The translations under genes were made by a program, and so were the position numbers. From NCBI GenBank assembly GCA_019359435.1, contig JAHHHI010000078.1, positions 1 to 64,000 of the forward strand: a stretch of 64,000 nucleotides of DNA, in the 5' to 3' direction. This document shows positions 6,554 through 16,487 of the stretch, in pieces. Under the pieces are notes generated by a model. That model was not told the DNA's origin. It did no database searches and worked only from the letters and a program-made list of their open reading frames with translations. The DNA is from Kaiparowitsia implicata GSE-PSE-MK54-09C. GTDB taxonomy: Bacteria; Cyanobacteriota; Cyanobacteriia; Elainellales; Elainellaceae. Position 1 is the stretch's first letter. Each line of letters starts with the position of its first letter.

Positions 6554-7990
6554 ATGTCTACTTCTGTCAAATCCCTAGTTAGTCAGCCCTACAAGTACGG
6601 CTTCGTCACTGACATCGAGTCCGACAGCTTGCCGCCTGGGCTCAGCGAAGACGTGATTCGGCTCATCTCCGCCAAAAAGAATGAGCCAGAGTTCATGCTC
6701 AACTTCCGCCTGCGCGCCTATCGCCAATGGCTCAAGATGACAGAACCCAATTGGGCCGCTGTGGGCTATCCCAGCATTGACTACCAAAAAATTGTTTACT
6801 ATTCTGCGCCCAAGCAAAAAGACAAATTGCAGAGCCTAGACGAGGTAGACCCCACCCTGCTCGAAACCTTCGAGAAACTGGGGATCTCTTTGTCTGAGCA
6901 AAAGCGGCTGTCTAACGTGGCGGTAGACGCGATTTTTGATAGCGTTTCAGTCGCCACCACATTTCGCGAAAAGCTAGCCGAGAAAGGCGTCATTTTTTGC
7001 CCCATATCAGAAGCGGTGCATGACTACCCTGAGCTAATCGAGAAATACCTGGGCAGCGTGGTGCCCGTAGGCGACAACTACTTTGCCGCCCTCAACTCCG
7101 CCGTGTTTACCGATGGGTCATTCGTCTACATCCCCAAAAACACGCCGTGCCCCATGGAGCTCTCCACCTACTTCCGCATTAACAATGGGGAGTCAGGCCA
7201 GTTTGAGCGAACACTGATTGTGGCCGAAGAAGGCAGCTCCGTCACCTATCTAGAAGGCTGCACTGCACCCATGTTTGATACCAATCAACTCCACGCAGCC
7301 GTGGTAGAACTGGTGGCGCTCGACAATGCGGAAATTAAGTACTCCACCGTGCAAAACTGGTTTGCCGGAGACGAAAACGGCAAGGGCGGCATTTATAACT
7401 TTGTCACCAAGCGCGGGCTGTGTCAGGGCAAAAATTCTAAAATCTCTTGGACTCAGGTGGAAACCGGCTCGGCCATCACCTGGAAGTACCCCAGCTGCGT
7501 GCTGATCGGCGATAACTCCGTGGGTGAGTTCTATTCGGTGGCGTTGACCAACCACATGCAGCAGGCAGACACCGGCACCAAGATGGTGCATATCGGCAAG
7601 AACACCCGCAGCACCATCATTTCTAAAGGCATCTCTGCTGGGAAGTCCAAGAACAGCTATCGCGGTTTGGTGAAAGTAGGGCCCAAGGCAGAGGGTACCC
7701 GCAACTATTCCCAATGTGACTCCATGCTGATTGGCGACACGGCGGGGGCTAACACCTTCCCTTATATTCAGGTGCAAAACAACACCGCCCAGGTGGAGCA
7801 CGAAGCGTCAACCTCCAAGATTGGGGAAGACCAGCTCTTTTACTTTCAGCAGCGGGGCATTTCGATGGAAGACGCGATCTCGATGATGATTAGCGGCTTT
7901 TGCAAAGACGTGTTTAACCAACTGCCGATGGAATTTGCGGTAGAAGCCGATCGCCTGCTGGCGCTGAAGCTGGAAGGCAGCGTAGGGTAG
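6554..7990 (+). CDS. sufB: SufB, Fe-S cluster scaffold subunit
   Basis: SufB is the scaffold core of the SufBC2D complex, which assembles Fe-S clusters using sulfur from SufS. The 478-residue length fits the family. Typical segments are present: [43 protein letters not shown], and the C-terminal [21 protein letters not shown] with the conserved Glu/His beta-helix motif. It is second in the ftrC-sufBCDS run, with 24 bases to sufC. Synteny and sequence leave little doubt. Confidence 0.97.
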   Translation: MSTSVKSLVSQPYKYGFVTDIESDSLPPGLSEDVIRLISAKKNEPEFMLNFRLRAYRQWLKMTEPNWAAVGYPSIDYQKIVYYSAPKQKDKLQSLDEVDPTLLETFEKLGISLSEQKRLSNVAVDAIFDSVSVATTFREKLAEKGVIFCPISEAVHDYPELIEKYLGSVVPVGDNYFAALNSAVFTDGSFVYIPKNTPCPMELSTYFRINNGESGQFERTLIVAEEGSSVTYLEGCTAPMFDTNQLHAAVVELVALDNAEIKYSTVQNWFAGDENGKGGIYNFVTKRGLCQGKNSKISWTQVETGSAITWKYPSCVLIGDNSVGEFYSVALTNHMQQADTGTKMVHIGKNTRSTIISKGISAGKSKNSYRGLVKVGPKAEGTRNYSQCDSMLIGDTAGANTFPYIQVQNNTAQVEHEASTSKIGEDQLFYFQQRGISMEDAISMMISGFCKDVFNQLPMEFAVEADRLLALKLEGSVG

Positions 7991-8014
7991 CGAACGATTA
8001 ATGAGGATTGCGAC

Positions 8015-8800
8015 GTGATTCGTGAGAACAGTGATGTAATTTTATCGGTGCAGGATCTGGTCGCCGAGGTAGAAGGAACCGAAATCCTCAAGGGCGTGAC
8101 CCTAAAGGTGCGGGCTGGAGAAATTCACACGGTGATGGGGCTGAATGGCTCTGGCAAAAGCACCTTCTCTAAAGTGCTGGCGGGGCATCCAGACTACACC
8201 GTGACCGGTGGCACCATCACCTATCGGGGGCAAGACCTGCTGGAACTGGAGCCGGAAGACCGCGCGCGCGCGGGGATTTTTCTGGCATTTCAATATCCGC
8301 TCGAGATTCCCGGTGTGAGCAACCTAGATTTTCTGCGGGTTGCCTATAACGCTCGGCAAGCGCACCACGGGCACGAAGAGTTAGACGCCTTTGACTTTGA
8401 CGAACTGGTGCGTGACAAACTAGACGTGGTCAAAATGGACGCGTCGTTTTTAGGCCGCAGCGTTAACGAAGGGTTCTCGGGTGGCGAGAAAAAGCGCAAC
8501 GAAATTTTGCAGATGGCGCTGCTAGAGCCGACGCTGGCAATCTTAGACGAGACAGATTCGGGTTTGGATATTGACGCACTAAAGATTGTGGCAGAGGGCG
8601 TTAACCAACTGGCTACGCCAGATAACGCCATGCTGGTGATTACCCACTATCAGCGGTTGCTGAATTATGTGGTGCCCGACTATGTGCATGTGATGGCGGG
8701 TGGCCGCATCGTGCGGACGGGCGGCAAGGAGTTGGCGCTAGAGCTAGAAGAACGTGGGTATGAGTGGCTGTCGGATGTGGCGGAGGCAACAGCAAGATGA
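8015..8800 (+). CDS. sufC: SufC, ABC-type ATPase of Fe-S assembly
   Basis: SufC is the soluble ABC ATPase that drives conformational change in SufB-SufD. The GTG start at 8015 gives 261 residues. The Walker A motif is GLNGSGKST (about residues 43-51). The signature is the SufC-specific form [19 protein letters not shown], followed by Walker [18 protein letters not shown]. The stop overlaps the sufD start by four bases (ATGA), giving translational coupling. The protein is cytoplasmic and not a transporter subunit. Confidence 0.96.
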   Translation: MIRENSDVILSVQDLVAEVEGTEILKGVTLKVRAGEIHTVMGLNGSGKSTFSKVLAGHPDYTVTGGTITYRGQDLLELEPEDRARAGIFLAFQYPLEIPGVSNLDFLRVAYNARQAHHGHEELDAFDFDELVRDKLDVVKMDASFLGRSVNEGFSGGEKKRNEILQMALLEPTLAILDETDSGLDIDALKIVAEGVNQLATPDNAMLVITHYQRLLNYVVPDYVHVMAGGRIVRTGGKELALELEERGYEWLSDVAEATAR

Positions 8801-10128
8801 CAACTCCCGTAATCTCGACGGAAAGCGGAGTCGTGCTGAGTGTTGCAGCTCAGCGGGCAGCCGGGCTACAGCGCTTGCTAGAGGTTGTGCGATCGCCCCG
8901 ATCTACTCTTCCCCAACTGGATGCGTTGCGTCAGCAGGCCGCCGATCAGGTAATGCAGCAGCAGTTTCCCACTACTCGCGATGAAGAGTGGCGGTTTACA
9001 GATATGTCGCCGTTGCTGACGTTAGCTCTGCACGCTCCCCCTGAGCAGCCCATTCTGGCGCTCGATGCGATCGCCCCCTGGGTCTTATCGGATGCGCCCG
9101 TTCGCTTGGTCTTTGTCGATGGTGCCTATGCGCCGTCGCTATCTGTTGTGGAGAATCTGCCTGCGTCTGTAACCGTGGGTGCGCTGTCTGACCTGCCCCA
9201 GGCCGACGATTGGGTCGCGCAGATCGCGCAGCAGCCGGATCGCGATGAGCTGTTTACCGCGCTAAACACTGCAGGAATGACCGATGTTGCGGTTGTCAGC
9301 GTTCCGAGAAACATCGCGGTTGCAACACCCATCCATCTTCTGTTTATCGTCACTGGGCAACAGACCTTAGCAACCACGCCACGCTGTTTAGTGATTGCCG
9401 AATCGGGCAGTGCGGTGACCGTGGTGGAAGAGTTTGCCTCTCTCAGTCAAGCAGCGCAGTTCACCAATAGCGTGACAGAAGTGTCTGTGGACGAGAATGC
9501 GCAGGTGTCTCACATCCGCGTGCAGCAGGAGAACGATGCCACCATTCACATGGGCAAGACTGTCGTGTCGCAGGGGCGAGACGCTCGCTATATCGGCCAT
9601 GTGGTGAGCTTGGGCGGGGCGATCGCCCGTCACAACCTGCACATTCACCAAACCGGGGAGCAAACCGACACCCAACTCAACAGCCTCACCTACCTGGCCG
9701 GTCAGCAGTTGGGAGATTTGCACAGTGCGATCGCCCTCAACCATCCCCATGGGCGCACCAATCAACTGCATAAAACCGTAGTGGGCGATCGCGCCCATGC
9801 CGTTTTCAATGGCAAAGTGTTTGTGCCCCAGCCAGCGCAGCATACCGACGCAGCCCAGTTAAACCGCAACCTGCTGCTGTCACCCAAGGCGCGGGTAGAC
9901 ACCAAGCCCCAGCTCGAAATTGTGGCTGACAATGTGAAATGCACGCACGGCGCAACGGTGGGGCAGCTTCAAGCCGACGAAGTATTCTATCTGCAAAGCC
10001 GGGGCATTGATGCCGCCAGCGCCCGCCGCCTGTTGGTCTATGCCTTTGCCTGTGAAGTGTTAGAGCAAATTCCGGTTGAATCTCTGCGGCAGCGCCTAGT
10101 TCAGTCGATTTCTCAAGCCGTAGCCTAA
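8797..10128 (+). CDS. sufD: SufD, Fe-S assembly subunit
   Basis: SufD pairs with SufB in the SufBC2D scaffold and is needed for iron acquisition. The ATG at 8797 overlaps the sufC stop and gives 443 residues. The N-terminal half is divergent, as usual. The C-terminal half carries the SufB/D beta-helix core, including [18 protein letters not shown] and [18 protein letters not shown], with the conserved Cys-Thr-His-Gly motif. It lies 49 bases before sufS in the same operon. Confidence 0.95.
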   Translation: MTTPVISTESGVVLSVAAQRAAGLQRLLEVVRSPRSTLPQLDALRQQAADQVMQQQFPTTRDEEWRFTDMSPLLTLALHAPPEQPILALDAIAPWVLSDAPVRLVFVDGAYAPSLSVVENLPASVTVGALSDLPQADDWVAQIAQQPDRDELFTALNTAGMTDVAVVSVPRNIAVATPIHLLFIVTGQQTLATTPRCLVIAESGSAVTVVEEFASLSQAAQFTNSVTEVSVDENAQVSHIRVQQENDATIHMGKTVVSQGRDARYIGHVVSLGGAIARHNLHIHQTGEQTDTQLNSLTYLAGQQLGDLHSAIALNHPHGRTNQLHKTVVGDRAHAVFNGKVFVPQPAQHTDAAQLNRNLLLSPKARVDTKPQLEIVADNVKCTHGATVGQLQADEVFYLQSRGIDAASARRLLVYAFACEVLEQIPVESLRQRLVQSISQAVA

Positions 10129-10177
10129 CGCTCGTGCCTTATTTGCCGCTTATTCCATCTCCTACGCAATTCTCACC

Positions 10178-11440
10178 ATGACCCTCGCTACCGAACGCAG
10201 CCTCGCCACTCAGTACCGCGCCGACTTTCCCATCCTGAATCAGCAGGTGCATGGCAAGCCGCTGGTATATTTTGATAACGCCGCCACCTCCCAAAAGCCC
10301 ACGGTTGTGTTAGACGCGTTGATGCACTACTACCAGCACGACAACGCCAACGTGCATCGCGGCGTGCACACCCTCAGCTCCCGTGCCACCGATGCCTATG
10401 AAAGCGCACGCGATAAAGTCGCGGCCTTTGTTAACGCGTCCACGCGGGAAGAAATTGTCTACACCCGCAACGCCAGCGAAGCCATTAACCTAGTGGCCTA
10501 CGCCTGGGGCATGACCACGCTGAAGCCCGGGGATGAAATCATCCTCTCGGTAATGGAGCATCACAGCAACCTGATTCCCTGGCAGTTGGTAGCGCAGCGC
10601 ACCGGAGCCGTCCTCAAGTTTGTCAACCTGAGCGACACCCAAGAATTTGACCTGAGCCACTACAAAACCCTGCTATCAGACAGAACAAAGCTGGTGTCGG
10701 TAGTGCATGTCTCGAACACGCTGGGCTGCATCAACCCGGTCGAAGCGATTGTGGCGGAAGCCCATCGCTACGGCGCAAAAGTGCTAATTGATGCCTGTCA
10801 AAGCTTGCCTCACATGCCGGTGGATGTGCAGGCGATTGGCTGCGATTGGCTAGTTGGGTCGGGCCACAAGATGTGCGCGCCTACGGGGATTGGCTTTCTC
10901 TACGGCAAACTAGACGTGCTGCGAGCCATGCCGCCGTTTTTGGGGGGTGGCGAGATGATTGCCGATGTTTTTCTTGACCATGCCACCTATGCGGATTTGC
11001 CCCACAAGTTTGAGGCGGGCACGCCGGCGATCGCCGAAGCTGTGGCGTTGGGAGCAGCGGTTGACTATCTCAGCGGCATTGGGATGAACGCCATTCACGC
11101 CTATGAGCAAGAGCTAACGCGGTATCTATGGGCGCAGCTTCAGCAGATTTCGGAAGTGACGCTGTATGGGCCGACGCCCAATGCGGACGCCAGCAATCGC
11201 GCATCGCTCGCATCGTTCACCACCGGAGCGGTGCATCCCCACGATCTCTCCACGATTTTGGATCAAGCGGGTATTGCAATTCGCGCTGGGCACCACTGCA
11301 CCCAGCCCCTGCACCGCATTATCCAGGCGCAGTCTACGGCCCGCGCTAGTCTATATTTCTACAACACGACGAGCGAAGTGGATGTGTTTATTGCATCCCT
11401 CAAAGAGGCGATCGCCTTCTTTAGCGACATTTTCGGCTAG
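10178..11440 (+). CDS. sufS: SufS, cysteine desulfurase
   Basis: SufS is a PLP-dependent group II cysteine desulfurase that supplies persulfide sulfur to SufBCD. The 420-residue sequence shows the N-terminal [11 protein letters not shown] and the PLP lysine in [18 protein letters not shown]. The active-site cysteine lies in [12 protein letters not shown]. No sufE was seen in the window, so a partner may be encoded elsewhere. It is the last gene of the operon and is followed by a strong hairpin. Confidence 0.96.
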   Translation: MTLATERSLATQYRADFPILNQQVHGKPLVYFDNAATSQKPTVVLDALMHYYQHDNANVHRGVHTLSSRATDAYESARDKVAAFVNASTREEIVYTRNASEAINLVAYAWGMTTLKPGDEIILSVMEHHSNLIPWQLVAQRTGAVLKFVNLSDTQEFDLSHYKTLLSDRTKLVSVVHVSNTLGCINPVEAIVAEAHRYGAKVLIDACQSLPHMPVDVQAIGCDWLVGSGHKMCAPTGIGFLYGKLDVLRAMPPFLGGGEMIADVFLDHATYADLPHKFEAGTPAIAEAVALGAAVDYLSGIGMNAIHAYEQELTRYLWAQLQQISEVTLYGPTPNADASNRASLASFTTGAVHPHDLSTILDQAGIAIRAGHHCTQPLHRIIQAQSTARASLYFYNTTSEVDVFIASLKEAIAFFSDIFG

Positions 11441-11478
11441 CGCTCTGAGCCATAGTGCGGGACGCGTTGGCGATGTAT

Positions 11479-11522
11479 TGAGTGGTGTGCCCCCCTTGTT
11501 TCATAAGGGGGCACATCACTCA
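11479..11522. terminator. probable terminator after sufS
   Basis: TGAGTGGTGTGCCCCCCTT and AAGGGGGCACATCACTCA form a stem of about 18 bp with small mismatches around the loop GTTTCAT. There is no long T-run on either strand. It separates the suf operon from the convergent ruvX gene. Confidence 0.65.
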
Positions 11523-11661
11523 GTGCTTTAAATAACTCGACAGGTGTAATCCCCTTCACCCGTTACTCAGAGTTCAGAAGGATTCAAAGATCCCATCACA
11601 TCCAGCACTTCAACGTTAGCCCAACGGCTGTTCCGGTGAAGTGTCCAAACTGGTCTCTAAA

Positions 11662-12162
11662 TTATTGGTCTGTGATCGGATGGTCTGTGATCTGAGGGCA
11701 TTGATCCCTCAACTTGGCCTCTCGCTGCGGGCGATCGCGCCGAGCATCTAACCATTGCTGCAAGATAATGGCCGCAGCTTTGCGATCAATTAACGCTTTT
11801 TGGCGAGAGGGCGATCGCCCTTCGGCCAGCATCATCTGCTCTGCCTGCACCGAGGTTAACCGCTCATCCACATACTCAATCGGGAGCTGCAGCGCTGCGC
11901 CCAACCGTCGAGCAAATCGCCGCACCTCCTTAGCCTGCGCCCCTTCTTCTCCCTGCATCGTATAGGGAAGCCCTACCACAAGCACCTGCACTCGGCGTTC
12001 ATTCACCAAGTCGCGAAACTGAGCCACATCCTGCACAAAAGAGCGGCGCTCAATCGTGGTGAGCCCCGTGGCAATCAGCCCAGTGCCATCGCATCCAGCC
12101 ACCCCAATCCGCTTGCGCCCTACATCTAGACCCAATGCAGAAATGAATGCTGAGCCAGCCAA
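11662..12162 (-). CDS. ruvX: YqgF/RuvX-type putative Holliday junction resolvase
   Basis: The 166-residue protein has the RNase H-like YqgF fold. LGLDVGRKRIGVA carries the first catalytic Asp. VVGLPYTMQGEEG, VDERLTSVQAE with the conserved Asp-Glu, and IDRKAAAIILQQWLD with the last Asp follow. Family members act in recombination intermediate processing or pre-16S rRNA maturation; which applies here is not shown. The start lies nine bases after the stop of the 411-residue gene, so the two form an operon. Confidence 0.9.
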   Translation of the reverse strand: MAGSAFISALGLDVGRKRIGVAGCDGTGLIATGLTTIERRSFVQDVAQFRDLVNERRVQVLVVGLPYTMQGEEGAQAKEVRRFARRLGAALQLPIEYVDERLTSVQAEQMMLAEGRSPSRQKALIDRKAAAIILQQWLDARRDRPQREAKLRDQCPQITDHPITDQ

Positions 12163-12171
12163 CAGATCCCC

Positions 12172-13407
12172 CTATGCCGATGCGTTGGGATCTTGAGAAT
12201 GGGGAGGCAGTTGCAGCTCGTCTCGTGGCCCGTGGGGTAGCGACCGAGGCATAGACGGTTCTGAATCATCCTGGAGTCGCCCAGACATGAGCCGTAGCGA
12301 CTGCAACAGCGAAAACCGACTGGGGACGGCTTTGCGGCTGGGCTGCAACCCTTGCAGCACCGGCAGTTGCAACGCTTCTAAGGGACGCGATTCGCGCACT
12401 TTGTGCCAGACCGAACGAGACAGCAGCACCGTATGCTCCATCCGCTCAGCTCCCAGTGTTTGCAGATATTCTTCTCGCTCAGGCTGGTAATCGGTGGAGG
12501 TCACCCGTAACGCCTGCGCCGGGTAGGCTTGCGCCGACCGCGACATTTGACAAATCAATTCGGGATACAGCCAGGTATATTCAGGATGCACCGTCAGCTC
12601 GGCGGTGTGTGGCTGAGAGCCATCACGGCATAGATACAGCTGAAAGTAGCCAATGGCTGCCTTGCGCTGGGGTTCAAACACATAGCCACGGACGGATTCC
12701 ACCTTGTCGAACCAGTGCCGCACCCCCCGAGTGAACGAGGTCATCATGCCAGTTTTGAAGTCAGGAATGTGACGATCGAACACTTGGCGCACGGTCGCGG
12801 GCATCGAAAAGGTGTCGAGCTGATGAATTAGCCCTGCATCGGCATTACTAACGGGTAGCAAATTTGGCAAATCTGGCTCTTCTGCCGCCAGCGCCTCCAA
12901 AATATGGGGGGCGATCGCCCAGTAGGTTCTGTGACCCAGCGGCTGAAACCCGTTGTGCCGCGATAGGCTAATTAAGCGGCTATCGTCTTTGTCAATTTCA
13001 ATTAGCCAGGTGCGGGCTTCCCAAATGGTTTGCAGACAATAGCGAATTAGCTGCGAGCCCACATCCGACGTAAAGCTAGGGGCAGGTAGCGTTGCATCCA
13101 AGCTATGCAGCAGCAGCCGATCAATGCGCCACGTACTCCGAGTGTGGTTGATGGGTGACACCTGAATCATGCCGCGCAGGCGATCGCCCTCTTCTGCCAC
13201 ATAGGTGCAGAACAGATGTTGAAACGGATTGGGGAACCAGCTCAAACTTTTAACTAGACCATACCAGCGTCGCACTTGCCGCCACTGCGGATCTGCCCCA
13301 TCGGATGGCTCATCCTCGGGCACCACCAACTGATCAAACTTATCAAAGTCACGCAGTTGGTAAGGGCGAACAGTTAATTCTGGCGATTCAGGAGCCTTGG
13401 AAGCCAT
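12172..13407 (-). CDS. GNAT-like acetyltransferase domain protein
   Basis: The 411-residue cytoplasmic protein begins with a GNAT-like region (ELTVRPYQLRDFDKFDQLV). Later segments include RGMIQVSPINHTRSTWRIDRLLL and LSRHNGFQPLGHRTYWAI, which resemble strands and the C-terminal motif of an acetyltransferase fold. A second alpha/beta half spans about residues 180-345. A Pro/Ser-rich, likely disordered tail starts near residue 350. It appears to be a conserved cyanobacterial gene; acceptor and donor are unknown. It is the first gene of a short operon with ruvX. Confidence 0.65.
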   Translation of the reverse strand: MASKAPESPELTVRPYQLRDFDKFDQLVVPEDEPSDGADPQWRQVRRWYGLVKSLSWFPNPFQHLFCTYVAEEGDRLRGMIQVSPINHTRSTWRIDRLLLHSLDATLPAPSFTSDVGSQLIRYCLQTIWEARTWLIEIDKDDSRLISLSRHNGFQPLGHRTYWAIAPHILEALAAEEPDLPNLLPVSNADAGLIHQLDTFSMPATVRQVFDRHIPDFKTGMMTSFTRGVRHWFDKVESVRGYVFEPQRKAAIGYFQLYLCRDGSQPHTAELTVHPEYTWLYPELICQMSRSAQAYPAQALRVTSTDYQPEREEYLQTLGAERMEHTVLLSRSVWHKVRESRPLEALQLPVLQGLQPSRKAVPSRFSLLQSLRLMSGRLQDDSEPSMPRSLPHGPRDELQLPPHSQDPNASA

Positions 13408-13504
13408 GGTTTTGCAAGCGTTTTTAGCATTCTAGCCATTCCTTATAGCTTATATCTTAGCGAATTGAGCCAAATCTGATCCAAGTTGGCTCGAGAGTCT
13501 TGGC

Positions 13505-14671
13505 TCACGCGCTGGGACGAATCAGCACCACCGGGGTCTGCTCATCGGCATTGCCAGCCGGATTACTAATCAGCGCTTGCGTCAGCAGGTCAACGGAAAC
13601 CCCAGGGGAAGCCGCTAGCACCTTAACAGCCCGCAGATCGTTTACATCCACAATGGCAGCGGCAATGCCCGTCTCTCGTTCAATCGTGTTGACCACCTGC
13701 TGGGGCTGGTCTGGCCCTAGCACAATGAACTGGTCATAGGGGGGCAGCGTCCCGGTCACATCGTCAATAAGCCGCGCTTGCTCTCCCGCCAGTTGATAGA
13801 ACACACCGGGTCTATTCAGAAACTTTTTAGCCAGTGCCCCGATCGCAAATGCCCAAAATACGCGCCATGCGCCCACCAAATCCACCAATGTCTGCAATCC
13901 ACAGGCGGTTGCCAGACTAGAAGTCGGCAAAAAGTAGTAGCACAGCCGCCGAGCCAGCCAGCCAGGTTTCACCTCTGAGGGATGGCGGAAGCGGCCCTGC
14001 ATCAACGCCACAGGAGTTTCGGCGATCGCCACGATATCTCCGGGCTGGGCATGGGGCGACACATAGCGCTTCACCACCTCGCTCGGGGTGTCTAGATGGG
14101 TCAATAGATGGGTGCGGATGGGCAGCAGATCCGCTTGGGCTGTGGGTCGCCAGCGGCTAGAGTCATCCGGTGAGGGAAAGCGCAGCGGCACCACCACATG
14201 CTTCACCTTGGGGATGCGCCCCTGAGGGCCGTAGGTAATGTAGTGAATCTGCACCCAGGCCGCCTGAAGCTGAGTTAGCTCTGGCCCTGTGATATCCAGC
14301 GCAACCTCAAACCGAGTGGACTTGCCGACTTTAACGATGTAGCCAAACCAGTAACCATCTGCGCGGGCGGCAGCATCGGCGTGGCGCGGTGTCACGCGCA
14401 GGCGGTGGTGCACCCCATCTAGGCTGTCTTTCGACAGCAGCATGGCCGAAGCCTCTAGATGCGGCACCATGATTTCGAGCCGCTGGGTTTTGTTTCGCAA
14501 CTCTAGCTCACCTATTAGCACATAGTGCTGTGGCTCGTAGGTTTCTAGATTCCAGGCTTCTGCGTTAAGCTCCAGCGCATTGCCCGGACGGCGACGATAT
14601 TGATATTCCACAATGCCGAGTCCGGCGATCGCCAGCACGCCAATTCCAGCAGCAATTGTTTCGAGGATCAC
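13505..14671 (-). CDS. membrane-anchored F420-0:gamma-glutamyl ligase-like protein
   Basis: One N-terminal membrane helix (IAAGIGVLAIAGLGIVEY) is followed by a beta-rich domain to about residue 165. A region resembling the CofE/F420-0:gamma-glutamyl ligase domain follows, with HAQPGDIVAIAETPVALMQGR. Its C-terminal part reads FIVLGPDQPQQVVNTIERETG and AAAIVDVNDLRAVKVLAASPGV. Cyanobacterial proteins of this kind are annotated by this domain. Whether they act on F420, which is not generally established in cyanobacteria, is open, so a different amide ligase substrate is plausible. The 97-base gap to the downstream GNAT-like gene suggests possible co-transcription. Confidence 0.7.
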   Translation of the reverse strand: MILETIAAGIGVLAIAGLGIVEYQYRRRPGNALELNAEAWNLETYEPQHYVLIGELELRNKTQRLEIMVPHLEASAMLLSKDSLDGVHHRLRVTPRHADAAARADGYWFGYIVKVGKSTRFEVALDITGPELTQLQAAWVQIHYITYGPQGRIPKVKHVVVPLRFPSPDDSSRWRPTAQADLLPIRTHLLTHLDTPSEVVKRYVSPHAQPGDIVAIAETPVALMQGRFRHPSEVKPGWLARRLCYYFLPTSSLATACGLQTLVDLVGAWRVFWAFAIGALAKKFLNRPGVFYQLAGEQARLIDDVTGTLPPYDQFIVLGPDQPQQVVNTIERETGIAAAIVDVNDLRAVKVLAASPGVSVDLLTQALISNPAGNADEQTPVVLIRPSA

Positions 14672-15264
14672 AGCAACTCCAGTAATACGCAGTAGGATTC
14701 AGGGCAAGGCTATTCCGTCAACCCTTGATCGACGGGTACTCTTAGCCAGCAAACGGAACAGGCACCTTAAATAGAATCAGGCGACGGCACTCTGTGCAAG
14801 TAGATATGCAATATAGACAACCGTGGGGCAACCCTAGGTGTCTGCAATGCAGCACTGGTGCACTATATCCTTGAGCCATGCCCCATCACAAAATTTACAA
14901 ACCGACATCGGGTGGGATAGGATGCTCTCACGGGTATTTTAAGTTTTATGAATTGATTGTCCTGCCCGGCACAATTGTGGGCGCAACTGGCACCGATGGC
15001 GATCGCCCTTATGGTGTCGCAAGGGTTGAAAGGCAGAACTCTGCAGCCTCTATCATCATAAGGTTCTAAGTAGTTTCACTATGTTTTGCGCTAAGGCTCA
15101 ATCAAAGAGTGGGACTTAGGCCAAAGAGGGGTTGGGCAAGCGACTGCGGTTCGCGTTCACTGACCTATTGCAACAGGTTGCAAAATCTCAAATCAACCCT
15201 TGGCGCAGGCATTTTGATCAGGTCTTGAATGGCGTTCTACAGATATCGTGGATGGAGTTGACAC
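14672..15264. other. intergenic region upstream of cruF
   Basis: There is no convincing gene; a 63-codon frame at 14878 lacks features. TTGCAAC (15168-15174) and GTTGCAA (15177-15183) form a perfect 7-bp inverted repeat with a two-base spacer about 80 bases before cruF. It could be an operator. Confidence 0.5.
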
Positions 15265-16170
15265 ATGCATCGAATGGCATCAGTTGAGCGCATTTGCTTG
15301 ATAGGGCATCTGGTTTCGATGGCGTTTGGGCTAGCGGGGCTCTTGCTCGTGATGCCCCACCCCGAGTTTTTGGCTCATGTGCCGCTGGGGCCTAATCTGT
15401 TTGCCTGGAGTATGGCCGGTGGCGGCGTGGTTTATATTGTGCTGGGCACAATTGCTGTCACGCTCTATGCCTATCGAACCCTGGGGCTACGGGGCTGGCT
15501 CGGGTTTATGATTCCGGCGATCGCTATCTCATTGGGCAGCGAGCTGCTGGGCACAAGCACCGGCTTTCCCTTTGGCAATTACACCTACCTCAGCGGGCTA
15601 GGCTACAAAATTTCGGGCTTGGTGCCGTTTACGATTCCCCTGTCTTGGTTCTATTTGGGACTTTGCTCCCTGTTGCTGGCGCGGGCGGGTCTGCGGGCGT
15701 TGCATACCGCTAATCTCAGCGTATGGCGATCGCTCGCGGCGATCGCCCTCGGGGCTATCCTGCTCACCTCGTGGGATTTTGTCCTAGACCCGGCTATGAG
15801 CCAAACAGCCGTGCCGTTTTGGTATTGGCATCAGCCAGGAGCCTTCTTTGGGATGCCCTATCAAAATTTTGTCGGTTGGTTCGGGACGGGAGCCGTGTTT
15901 ATGGGCATTGCATCACTGATCTGGAGCGATCGCACCCCCATCCTTCAGGGCAATGACCTCAACCTACCCCTGATCGTATACCTAGGGAACTTTGGCTTTG
16001 CTACAGTGATGAGCCTTGCGGCTGGCTTCTGGGTTCCAGTGCTGCTGGGGATTTTGACCGGAGCGCTGCCCGCAGTTCTCTGCTGGCGCTTTACTAAGAC
16101 CCCGCCAGACCAGGATAGGGCCGAAGATGCGCAAGACACTGCAAAGCCCTCTGCCTTTCCCTCGCTATAG
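15265..16170 (+). CDS. cruF: CruF, carotenoid 1',2'-hydratase
   Basis: CruF hydrates the psi-end of gamma-carotene type intermediates during synthesis of myxol glycosides and related carotenoids. The 301-residue protein is strongly hydrophobic, with about seven to eight membrane helices. It contains ELLGTSTGFPFGNYTYLSGLG and WDFVLDPAMSQ, both typical of the CruF/DUF422 family. The C-terminal tail is polar. The next gene is cruG, matching the known cyanobacterial pairing. It acts in the thylakoid or plasma membrane. Confidence 0.88.
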   Translation: MHRMASVERICLIGHLVSMAFGLAGLLLVMPHPEFLAHVPLGPNLFAWSMAGGGVVYIVLGTIAVTLYAYRTLGLRGWLGFMIPAIAISLGSELLGTSTGFPFGNYTYLSGLGYKISGLVPFTIPLSWFYLGLCSLLLARAGLRALHTANLSVWRSLAAIALGAILLTSWDFVLDPAMSQTAVPFWYWHQPGAFFGMPYQNFVGWFGTGAVFMGIASLIWSDRTPILQGNDLNLPLIVYLGNFGFATVMSLAAGFWVPVLLGILTGALPAVLCWRFTKTPPDQDRAEDAQDTAKPSAFPSL

Positions 16171-16225
16171 GCTACTGAGCGCACACAAATAAGTACACAC
16201 AAATTGCCCTGACTATGGCAAATCC

Positions 16226-16319
16226 GTTGAGATCCCCCTAAATCCCACTCAGCAAGGGAGACTTCCGACTTGGTTCTCCCCTTGCTAAGCGGTGCCAAGG
16301 GGGTTAAGGGGGGATCAAC
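16226..16319. repeat. palindromic element between cruF and cruG
   Basis: GTTGAGATCCCCCTAAATCCC pairs imperfectly with GGTTAAGGGGGGATCAAC. Inside, AGCAAGGGAGA pairs with TCTCCCCTTGCT. Long GATCCCCC/GGGGGGATC palindromes like this are a common dispersed type in cyanobacterial genomes. It may act as a transcript-stability or attenuation hairpin between the two genes. Confidence 0.75.
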
Positions 16320-16487
16320 CCAAGCGAATCCTCATTCGGAAGACTTATGTGTACTTAGTAGCTCGCTATAGGGGTTTAACCTTCTACGCGCCGAGTCCCG
16401 ATGACGAGACTTAAATCATTGCCAACAGGTCGATTCGCCATCTTGGCGGCTCTGGTTTCAACAGCGCAGTCGTGTTGCTAAGCTTTT

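Noticed and set aside
14878-15069. 63-codon plus-strand frame
   Set aside because: No Shine-Dalgarno, no domain, and it contains a HIP1 site in AT-rich intergenic DNA; composition is not protein-like.
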